This document shows positions 11,801 to 23,800 of a DNA stretch of 64,000 nt, piece after piece. Location: assembly GCF_000003815.2 (NCBI RefSeq), contig NC_049980.1, forward strand, positions 28,640,218 through 28,704,217, read 5' to 3'. Under the pieces are notes generated by a model. That model saw nothing but the letters and a program-made list of their open reading frames with translations, was not told where the DNA came from and did not search any database. The DNA is from Branchiostoma floridae (taxonomy: Eukaryota > Chordata > Leptocardii > Amphioxiformes > Branchiostomatidae). Position numbers and translations under genes: made by a program. How positions within the stretch are numbered: position 1 is the stretch's first letter; every line of letters starts with the position of its first letter.

Positions 11801-14800
11801 ACACGTGACGGGGAAGACAGATTCTTGCCGCATATGATTATGTCTCCCTCGGCGAGGATAATGCAGGATAAGTGCGCTGGTTTGTCTGGGGAAATCATTA
11901 TCACAGACGAGGGTGTTTTCCCAGATGAAATGTTTCATCAGGAGTCCTGCTTGAACTGTGCGACATCAAAGAGGAATTACCGGCACCGCTGCCACAGGAT
12001 CAGCAGTAAATAAGTCATTGTTTTGATGTATGTTCTAATGATCCAGACATGCCTTCCTTCATGAAAAATCAATAAAGACTGCATCGCAGAAGGTTGTGGC
12101 GTAAGATTGTATCTGCCTCTACAGGAGCTATATAAAGTGTATTGTGTTAACAGTTACAATCAAGGCTGTCTCAAGGACCCATCCCTCTGTCCTGGGATGA
12201 AAATTTACTTGTTTGGATGAATAAAAAAATGATTTAAAAAATCACCCATTGGTCCATGCATCAAATGGATTTAAACATATTTTTGTAAGCTTAAAATGAC
12301 AGATTTAACCGTTACAATGGAAATTGATGGTATTTACCCCTGAAGAATGTTAGACAAGTTAAAAATTTATTTATGTTATTGATGCTGGACAAGTTATTAA
12401 TTATTAATGTTGGATAAGCTATTAATTTATTAAAGTTATTAATTTATTAAAGTTCTTAATAATAGTTGGAAGTGCATGTGAAATGGAACTGCTCAGAAAC
12501 TTGGCACACCTTCTGTTTCAGGATCAGTTGAATTTGGACCAGATGTCACAGGAACTGACAAGAGCATCAAGATCATGCTGTCTGGGGAGGATGAGGTACA
12601 GATCTCAATCTCTGTTGTCACTAACATTTTCTGAAACTCTCTTACTTTCTTGGTCTAAATCTGTTTTTGTTGTTGCAGTGCTTAGACTAAACAAGAAGAG
12701 AAGTCTTTTAATTTCTGAAGGCATTTCAGTCAGCTTAAAAATAAGGCTGCTCTATAAATTTTTGGTGGAGTCTGAAAACATTTTGGCAAAGATAATGAAT
12801 GTATACAACATAAAATGCTTCCTTTATTTGTAAAGAATAAATTGAAGCTGAAACCCTAAAGCTGTGAAGCTGTCTCAAAACCTGCATATGGTTTGAAGTC
12901 AGTTTGTTTGCAATGGTTAATGAGTAAATTAAGAAGATTTACCAACAACCCTATAAGTTGCAGTTGCAGTTGAACTACAGCCATTTGTGTTAAACTTTTG
13001 ATTCAAGCACGATTTGATACTCAAGACATCTACGTTGAGTGCCTTAATTTGCTGTATTGAATTATGCCAAATTGATTTTGCTGATCACTGACATTTTGTT
13101 AAAAGGCCTGTCATCGATCTATTTTTCTTTTTCAAGAGACCTATTATAGTAGAAAGCTTTTTTGTAGACTGTGTTAATTGTATTATTTGCTTGATAGCCG
13201 ACTGCTGGCCACCCCTTGGTCTGTGTCAGGGACCCCAGCCACAGTATAATCAAATACAGGATACTACTTGATAGTAACTTTCTATAATCAAGTTGCCTTT
13301 GTAAAAACAGGATGTTTGCTGATCTTAAAGTTGATACAAAATGAGTTTGCTAACACTTACCAATTTGATAAGTTGGTTTTAGTTTCATCTCTTCATTTTT
13401 CTTTGGCGTTTGAAAAAATAAAAAGTTTACATGACTTCTATTGCACTACCAATAGATGTGAACCAATACTGTAATTCCTGATTTTTTCACTGTAATGTTA
13501 TGTTCACGGTTTTCACGGTGACGACTGTAACGTGAACTTATCATTACCGATAAAAAATAATTCACAGACTTTTTTCATGCGCACTTGCCTCGACAGTGAG
13601 TGAACATTTAGTTCCGAGAACAAGTTCAATTTTCTCAGACCGTGAAAATTTGGTACCGTGAAGATAAAGTGAATTACAGTATTATGCCCATCAAATGATC
13701 TTGAATTGGCACAAACGCTTAAAGTTGTTACAGTTTTTCCATTTATCAATGTATTAGAATTGTATGTTGATGTTTTTGGCTCCTGTGGTAGCATTCAGGT
13801 CTATCGTAAGATCTTTTTCATTTCTATCTTTAGCTTGGCTAGCTGCTGTTTTGCTTTCATACATACATCTATCTATGTATCTAAAAGTCTGAGGACCAAG
13901 ACATCTAATTAGTGTGGCCTAAAGTGGAACTGCAAGTTAAATGCATTTTCGTAATGGAAGGGTCTCTAAGCTGTTGTCTAATTTGATAATACAGTGCTTA
14001 GAACTCAAGGCCTAATGCATTACGTCTATCTCTGTATATTGCCCTTTTGCGCTTCAAGTTGTTAAAAGTTTGAAAACTTGATAATAATTTCTATAGATAC
14101 AGTCACTTATTGAGGTTTATGGTAGCACAAATTTGGTTTCTTTTCGCCGTCGGGGGCGGAATGAAATGCTAACAAATTGTTCATGATCCCCTTAGAGATG
14201 TTGATAGAAAATACACGTTGCTATAGCAGGTTTTATGAAAGGTGCTCCTGGCTAGAGGCATGTTATGATTGTATTAAACTCCCACATATACCATCAAAGG
14301 TTTCCCCAGTCATGCCCTGTAGTGCCACAACAAAGTGGATGATACCAGGGCACGACCCAACTTAGCCACATTAACAGTAACTGTTGCTGCTATGTATTAC
14401 ATGTATGTCTAGACTTCCTGGTACAAATAGTAAAACAACCCAGCTGCTTGGCCATCGGGATCAAATTCCGTGAACCTGTGGGCCAGAGTTAGAATTTGTA
14501 ACATTTTGTCCAGGGTTGGTGCCATGTTTTATAAGGGATTGTATTTTGTTATTTTGGGTGCGCCTTTGTATGAGGGAGCTTCAGACTTAAGCTTCAAGCG
14601 TCAAGCCTCCGCACCTAAAGAAATCCAACACACTTATACTATATAGAAAAGAGTAGGGGTGACTCAGTGTGCATGGCTAAACAGGCGCTTCGTAGTGAAG
14701 CCTCATTGCAGTACTAGCTAACAAAAAAGCACAATGCTTTTTCCTCTGAGGTTCAAGCGGTCAGGCACACCTATATACTTCACATTCAGAGAAGGGTTTA

Positions 14801-17800
14801 AAATATGGAACTGTGTAACATGAAAAATAGTTTTCAATAGGGAACAGCGAACGTATGTCAAAAAAGTTGCCCAATAACAGAATCAAAGAAGAAAACAAAG
14901 TTTACAAGAAGCATGTTGATATATTAAACCCTTACTTACTAACAATAGTAATTGATGAATTTTTGTTTTTCTCAGGTGTTTAGAGCCATTCGAGATCGCC
15001 ACTTCTCTAATGTGTTTGGGTTTCTCAGTGCCAAGGCCAAGGAGCTACAGACCAGCTATGATGTAAGTACCACAGCTAACGTCTTCAGGCCAGCTATCTG
15101 TGGCCGAGCTTTCTTTTGGGCTCTCTGCTGCCCGGGTTATCTTTATGCCCCTGGTGGAAGTTTTGTGAGGTAGTGTGTGGGAACTATCACTATAGAATAG
15201 GTTGTGTCACGGAACAGCAAAGTGTTTTGGTCAGAACCAGGTGTTTCTGGGTTTGAAATCTGTCATGTCACAAATTTTGTGTCCTTGGGAAAGGCACAAC
15301 TTTTAATGCCTAACCGAAAAAATAAAATAAGTACCTAGCTTGGGCTAAGCACATACCTCAGATAGGTCACATTAATTGGTGGTCCCATGTTTGTGGAGGG
15401 CCACACCTCTAGAGTTTACCACACTTATCAAAAAGAGTAAGCAGGGTCTTTCCTATTGTGAGTGGATCAGTTTAAATTCTCTCCCGATATGCAGCTCCGT
15501 ACAATACGGTGTGTTACGCGATGAGGCAATACAAAGAAAACAAATACTGAAGCTTACTTCAATTTTCCAAGCAAGTCTAAATGTCAAGCATATGCTGTAC
15601 TAGAATATTGTTACATTAGCCTGGCATACACAAATATCTATGTGTACGGGTGCACCCACTGTCAAAAATTACATAAGTGTACACAGCTTCATTTTCGAGT
15701 GCACAAAAGTGCATATACAATGATCCCAGTTGCTTAAAAGCCCTGCAAAGTTTCTGTTATCAAATTCTGCATAAAAAGAAACGATGATCATAGTTCTGAA
15801 GGAGCTGGTTAATAAGGAAGCCTCCGTCGTGACTACCACCTGTGGTGTTGATTGGTATCCATGAGCTTGATTCAAACGGCATCAGGGATTGAGTTTGCTA
15901 TTTATAGATGTCAAAGCAAAGCCTGCTTGTTGTTCATTACTACTGTCCCGCAGCACCTGTCCCACTTAATTGCCGCCATTTATATAAACCCAAGATAGCA
16001 GGCCCACTTCCTAATCTCATTAAAGTACATGATTGGCATTTACTTCCACACCTGCTCGTACTGCCATAGGAGGTTTGGGTGGCCTTTTGGTCTCAGGAAA
16101 AAAAATGTTCATCCTCCTATCTATAGGCTGCCACGTGCCTTTGATTTATTTTCGGAATTGTTAACCTTTTAAAAGCTTTTAATCAGATTCTCTGTTTGGA
16201 AGCAATTTTTATTCTTTTTTATTTGCAATGCCAGCAATTTTTTGAGGTTGTAAGATATAATCATTCTTGCAATTTTGAAAATCTTTCCGCATATACTGAA
16301 GATGATGTTCTTGCCTAACTTTTTAGTTGTTTGTTTGTTTGTTTGTTTGTTTTCGCATAACCAGTTAACTGCTTAAAGCATTCACACGCCTTTTCCTGGA
16401 AGTTTTGTTCAGTCTATAAGTACAAGCTGCATACAACCGAACAGCATGGTTTGATCCACTCACACAAGGAAGGACCTTTGGTCTTTTCCATGAGTATGGC
16501 GGGATCATTACGTTTAATGTGCTCAAGGTGTGGCTGACCTTGCTGAGTTGAGTGTATTCAGAACCACCATAAGCTTAACAAGATAGATGTACATTGCAAC
16601 TACTCTTCTTGTGGTCCTTATCAACATAGTATATTAATGGTAGTTCACCTTTATCCACATTGTCCTATATCCGTTGTTTTTAAAAACATAATTTTTAGTG
16701 ATATCTAGTGAACCAAAGATGGTTTCAAACTGCAATATTTTCATAGCATTCCAGTCTGAAACAGCCATCTGTCGACTTGATATTCCTAAATACTCTGATA
16801 TTATACGCAACGGATAAAGGTTACCCCGCAGATAAAGGTAAACTAGCAGTACATATATAGCTAATGTTAGACAATAAACAGCATGATCCGCAGAAGCATA
16901 ACATATACAGAATAATACATGTACAAAATATTTACAAGTGATAGAATATAAAAGATTAGTCTGTGTGTGGTCCATATACAATGTTAATAAATATTTGTTG
17001 CCTTTTGACTCAAATATTGGAAGTCATGAAGAGTCATGTACTGTCAATGTTAGCAAAAAATTGAATATTAAAATATGTATGATAAACTAAATGTTTCCTC
17101 AGGCTGATGTAACACTAGTTGGATAACTTATATCCGTTGCTTTCAAAAAACATTGGTATTTGGTGATGTCACATTGACGGACATTGGTTTCAAATTGTAA
17201 TATTTTCAGTATATTGCATTTTAAAACTACAACCTGTCTCCTTGATTTGCCAGATTACCCTATTTACAAAAACAATATAATGCATATTAGTTTCCCTGGC
17301 AGTTATTTTGCAGACACTCTGAGAAAGGGGAGGTTTGAATATTCATCTGTTCCCTCTTGCAGAAACGTCATAATTTGAAGTCAGTTCAGGACATGAAGCA
17401 GTTTGTCTCCGAGGAGCTTAGTAACCTCAAGAAGCAGCATAAGGCCCTGACGTTACGTGAGTAGACTCTACATTCTTCATAGTTATTCAGGGCTTGAAAT
17501 GCCACCTGCATATGAAGGTTAGTACAGGTGTAAGTTGGGCTGTGCAGGTATTTCTGATATCTACCTACACCTATCCTGCAACATTTTATGGACTGTGTAT
17601 TATTGTTGGATTTTTCTTTTCTTTATATATGTTGTAACTTATTTAGTCTCTGTGAACAGTAGTATTTCCTTACCTACGTATTTGTTAGTAAAGAGATGTT
17701 CAAAATATGTTCAAAAGATTGTTTTATCACCTTTTGGGGCATATGTTAATGGTGCAGGTAACATTTTTCTGGTGCAGTTAATTTCAAAAGTTGCACCAGT

Positions 17801-20800
17801 GCAGGTAGACAAAAAAAAACATATTTTGAGCCCTGTAATCTTCATTAACCTATAGTTGTCAGAATCCATTCATATAAAACATGAAAACAAATCGCAGAGT
17901 TTGCGCTTTGACATTTTAAGTCTCCTTACATTTAATCTGTAGATACAAACACCTGTCTTTCCTGTCATGCCTTAAGTAGTAGTGCGCTAAACAGACTTTA
18001 GATAGCTTTCACCTACTCTGTGTTGTCTTCAAAACTATGAAAGATTGTTTAGTTTCTGAATACAACCCTGTAGCTAGGCTCAGAAAGCTTGAGAAAGTAT
18101 TTCAGTACTAAATTCTGCTTGCTCATATTTCTATATCTGGATTCTGGAACGGTGCCAGATTGATGATGAGGTTGCACAGATCACTGGTGTTTTGTGCAAC
18201 ATGATCGAAGCAATAACTCGTCAGTCGCCTTGCTCCTCTTGGGACGGGTGACTGACGGACTGAATATCTGTCTGACAATCTATCGCTGCCCCCCCCCCCC
18301 CTCGGCGAAACTCTGGAAATGCACGAAGTACCCGTCGTTTTTCTCCGTTCTTGTTAAGTCATATGGTGTGTTTTTGCAGTGCTGTCTGCTCTTATGGGTA
18401 CATTTAGCACCTATACCATAATGGGGATAGCTATTATAGCACTGGCAGTATGGACCATACAAATGCTGATAGCATTCTTAGGATTTATATAGGGCCTAGG
18501 ATGACTACTTTTATGTCTTTTCAGCTTTCTGCTTAGATTCTTATTGCACATCTGCGATAAATGCTTTATTTCAGCAGTTATATTATGTAACTTGTTGTGA
18601 AAGGTCTGTATTATTACAGAATAATGGAGTTTCACTGTTTGCCTCTGGGTTTGATTTCAGATATCGGAGCCTGTGAAACCATAACAAAGAACAAGAGCCG
18701 AGGAGACTTTGAAGAACAAATGAGAACAGAACATGGTCAGCAAAATTATGTTAACGAATATCGCAATTCTATCCTAGGCCTTGTTCACACTTGTGCGTGT
18801 ACTCAATCTGTAGGAGTTGTGTATTGACATTATTTTGGTTCAGGTAAAGTTTTAGGCCGGAGAAGTAATATTTTTAGCAGATAACCAGGCTGCACTATGG
18901 TGGGTTAATTAAGCACACACAAAAGAATAATGTCTTCCCTGCAAACTTTACCTGAGCCACAGAAATTATCAATATGCAATTCATTCTGCCACTTGAATAT
19001 ACTATTAGTAAGCTTTATTGACATGACAAAAAGTACAGGGACTTTTTTTATGGTCAGCTATAAACTACAAAAAAGTAGGATTTTAAGATGTATTCTGTAT
19101 TCCTAATTGAATAATATAGAATAATACCATTCTACTGATTTAACAATATGCAACATGTAAATGCAGCTTTATATCTATGTAGCATTAGGCAAACCTCTTC
19201 ATAGCACTTAGCTATAGATATTATAATAGACTATAATAGTGTAATCCTCAACTGATTTTCTTGGAAAATTTCCCTTCTACCCGCATTGATATTTATAGTG
19301 GACCAGCCCTGAGCCAGCGATATTTGATTGATCCTTTGTCTGGTGGGACCCCTGCCAGAGGAAATTGGTTTTTCATTGATAATGTCAGGGTTGCCATGTT
19401 GCACCGGAAAATTAATTGTGCATGCAAAGTGTGTGGAGGGCCCCGGGTTCCACAACACTGCACCGCCTGAAAGTGTTTTCTGGAGAGCACTGTTGAATTT
19501 GAGAAAAAAAATACAGCATTATGAAAGCCTGGTGGTAACACTACTGTTTTTTATATATTACTGTCTCTTTTTTAAGGCAAATGTTTAGCCTGATTATATC
19601 TAATATTATTAAAGATATCATTCAAGCAGTTTTATGTGAAGAAAGAACATGCAAGGTATACAAGCATCATGTTAGGCTACGCCAAATTGATTTCTTTGTT
19701 CTCAGATTTTTTTCAACAATCTGAAATCAATATTATGGGTCAACACTTAGATAAATATCATAATATTGTGAAAACATGCAAAAAAGGAACAGGCGTCCGG
19801 TGATAGACCCAAATTAGTCTCGTGGCAGAGACTGATAAGCGTGCAATGCAGTCCATACAAAGATTTTTTTGCTGTTTCTATACCTCTGAGGTGTGCTGTA
19901 TAGGAATCTGGATGATGCCACTCTGTCAACCTTGGGCAATCTGCAGAATATGCAGTCACAAAGTCAATATGTGGCCTTGTAGAAAATCTACAGAATCATT
20001 TACGACCTAAAATACATTTCTAGTCGCAACATTTTATGAACCCACATTTGTCCCCGTTCACACTTGACAATGTGCAAATATTTCAAGTCAGTATGACTTG
20101 CAATAGACATCATTTTGCCTCAGGTAAAGTCTGAACCAGTTTGATAACTAGGCTGCATAATGTTTAGTCAAAGCAAAAAATAACATCTTTCGCATAAATT
20201 TATCTAAGCCAAAATGTTTGAACGGGACCTTAATTATGTATCTATCTGTATCTATATAGCTGGGATAACCGCCCTTCGGCGTAACACAACAGCTTTGCAG
20301 GCACACGGCGCAGCAGCAGCTGGTTATATTGCACTGAACGACCTGTCACACTTAGAAACCTTAACACAAGACAAGATCAACTAGATATTCTACTGGAAAT
20401 AAATATGCACACCACACAGACACAATGTGTATAATTTACTCTATGTATTTTTTTATCTTGTCACAGGTTTATTGGAGGGTGTTGATGTGAGAGAGTGCAT
20501 TAACTTCATTGAAGAGTCCATCAACAGACAGGTACTTCATAAATTGACAATAAGTGCCCTTGAATTATGATTACCACAGTGACTAAAGCAATGGTAATAA
20601 GACACAGCGCCATTATTTGTAGGCCTTAAAATGTTTCTGCTCCCTGCAAATTGTGATTCGGATAATAAGTTCAAATTAGTTCCTCATATGTTTGACTTGC
20701 TGTAATGCTAATTATCAAAATTCGTCTGCAAATTTCTTAGGTGGGTGTTTATTTTATCATATTATTGTCTTTATTCATTCATTTTCTAATTTGTTTTTCT

Positions 20801-23800
20801 TGTTATTGAATAAAGAGGAGTGAGTTATTTAAAGTGTGCTAAAGTTGCATGCCAATGAGAATTGGGCTGATATAATTTTGGTATGGTTGTTTTTGCTCAA
20901 ATCTCATTATAGACCATAGGAAATGTCTTATGGTAGAGAGGTTAATAAGAATCGAATCATGTCAGGCAAACCCTTACAGTCTTTGTCAATTTCCCATCAC
21001 AGCACAGCCGTACAGAGGTCCTGAGACTGCTGTGTATGCTCTCTTCCACACAAGGAGGTAGGAGACTTTTTCACCTGGGTTGAACTTCCTACCACCAAAC
21101 TAGAGTAACCTCTGTGCAGTCTATTTATCATCTATGTTTTTAGCTTCCATAAAAAATCACAAGGATAACACTTAATCACAATGTCCAGCTCCTGAGCTGA
21201 TCAAGAGTTTATATTGTTCATGATGAATGAGGTGTTAGTGAAATTTGCTGATGGTTTCAAGTGCTCTGGCAGCAAGAGAAACGACCGTGTTATGGAAACA
21301 GATGTTGGGCTGCTCCGATCCTGCCAAACTAGGGCACCGCTGCCTCATTTCCTTTGTACTCTGTGTTTGTTATTGGATTAGATATTGATTTAGTGATGCC
21401 GGCTATTTTTTGATCGTTGCAGGTCTCCCGTCCAAGGACTACAAATCTTTGAAAACCCAGTTTCTGCAGGTAAGAGGTCAAACCATGAATCCCTCACCCG
21501 TTTGGTTGTTGTAAATCCCAAGTGTGCTGCTGTTTTACATCTGTGGTGCTGGTTTAGAGAAGAAAAAATGTGAAAATGGTGTGACTGTTTGATGTAGTGA
21601 CTTAACATACGCATGTCAATGATTTTTGTTGTCATAATTTGTAATAATTACCTTTTTTATGACTGGTATTGAGTTTGCTATTGTCAGCAATTATGTGACC
21701 TATATTTGTCACATTATGCTGGTTCACCTTAATCTGGATAACCTATATCATTTTTACTGATGACCAGGTGCATCAGTAAAAAGAAGGGGTATCAGTCAAG
21801 AATTCTGAGAATATTGTAATTTAAAAGCACTGTCCATTGACTTGATATCCCTAAATAAACCAGTTGTTAGAAACAATGGATATAGGATACCCTGCAGATA
21901 AAGGTGAACTAGCGTTACATTATGAGTTCTTCATGTGTATAAATGGCAGTTATCATTCAAGTAACATTCAAGTAACTTAATACATTTTTGTACCTCAGTG
22001 ATAAGTGCTAAAAATGTTGAATCAAAGGGTGTTAAAATTCATGGCTCCTGATATTAACGCTAGTTCACCTTTATCCACGAGATAAACCATATCCATTGTT
22101 TTGAAAACAGTTTTTTGTAGGGATTTCAAGAAACCGATGGTGCTTTCAAATTGCAATATTTTCAATGCCACTGTCTGTCGACTATCCCTAAATACAATAT
22201 TTTGGAAAGCAAACAGATATAGTTTACCTACTAGTGCTATCAAGGAAGTGGAGTGAAGGTTAAAAATGCTGTTTTTTACATCATCGCAGAGTTACGGGAC
22301 GGAACACCTCCTCACGCTGCACAACCTGAAGAAACTGGGGCTATTCGTGGAGCAGCAGGCACAGGATGCGACGGCGAACAAACTGGCGGACAAGATGGCT
22401 GCCAAGCTGACGGACGGCATGGCATCGCTGCAGCTCCAACTCCAGCTGCCCAAGAAGAGCCAGTTCCGGGCGGTCAGCAGGAAGCTCAATCTGGTAAGAA
22501 CTAAGTTCATGATAGTTCACCTGTACAATACATTATGAAAAAATGCCAACACTTTAAATTCAACGCTGTAATTAATACTATAGGGACTTACCTGTCTAGA
22601 TTTTTGGATAAAGTCCATCAACCTTGTTCACAGAATGAATGACCCTTCTATCTTCTGGTAAGAACTAGAAATGCCACATTTTTGACGAAAATGCAGGATC
22701 TTTTCGAAGAGGAGAAAACATGAAGTATTGTTAGAAAAGGAATAAAAAAAGCCAACTGTCAAACATGCAGTGCCCTGTTTGTAAGATGGAAGCTTTGTAT
22801 ATTTTAGATATTTGTCTCTTAAGGAAAAAAAAGGAGAATTAGATTAAAAAACTTCAGAGGTTTCACCTGAACCTTCTTCCTCCAGCGTCATTGGTTCGAT
22901 GCAAAATGCAAGTGATGTCCCTATAATGTTTACTCCATACAGATACCCAAGTCTGCGGAGAACTTTGAACTGAGGAACCCCAACGACATGGCGTATGTCT
23001 TCAGTGGAGCTTATGCACCTCTGAGCTGCAAACTCATTGAACAGGTGATAAGATCCCCCTATATTCCTAAATATGGAAACAATAATCTTCTGTTGTTGCT
23101 GTCAGTCTTGTGACTTGCTACAGAATCATAGTCATAATGTGGTGGCATTGTGTGTAATTAGTGGATAGTCCTACAGTCCTTTACACAAGAACATTAATTT
23201 CCCCAGATATTGAATCAAGTTCATGTTGTTGTCACTGTCCCTGGTTCTGAATGACAGTAGCAGACACACGTTCAAGTTATGGAACCAGGTTGAGGCTGTT
23301 GTCACTGTCTCTAGTGCTGAATGACAGTTTCAGACACATGTTTTAGGTATGGAATCAGGTTGATGCTGTTGTCACTGTCCCTGATGCTGAATGACAGTTG
23401 CAGACACATGTTTTAGTTAAGGAACAAAATTGAGGTTGATGTCACTGACTCAGGTACAGAATGACAGTCGCAGATACATGTTTTAGTTATGGAGCCAGGT
23501 TGAGGTTGATGGTACTGTCCCTGGTGCTAAATGACAGTTGCAGACACACGTTTTAGTTAAGGAACAAAATTGAGGTTGATGTCACTGTCTCTGGTGCAGA
23601 ATGACAGTTTCAGACACATGTCTTATTTATGGAACCAGGTTGAGGTTGATGTCACTGTCCCTGGTGCTAAATGACAGTTGCAGACACACGTTTTAGTTAA
23701 GGAACAAAATTGAGGTTGATGTCACTGTCTCTGGTGCAGAATGACAGTTTCAGACACATGTCTTAGTTATGGAACCAGGTTGAGGTTGATGTCACTGTCC

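Noticed and set aside
11825-12013. Second exon-like frame after exon d
   Set aside because: It lies inside the intron; exon d joins exon e in phase with vertebrate-like sequence and nothing is missing between them.
22253-22538. Alternative frames over VPS33B exon l
   Set aside because: Frame, splice sites and homology fix the exon at 22290-22493; the other frames are shadows of a GC-rich exon.
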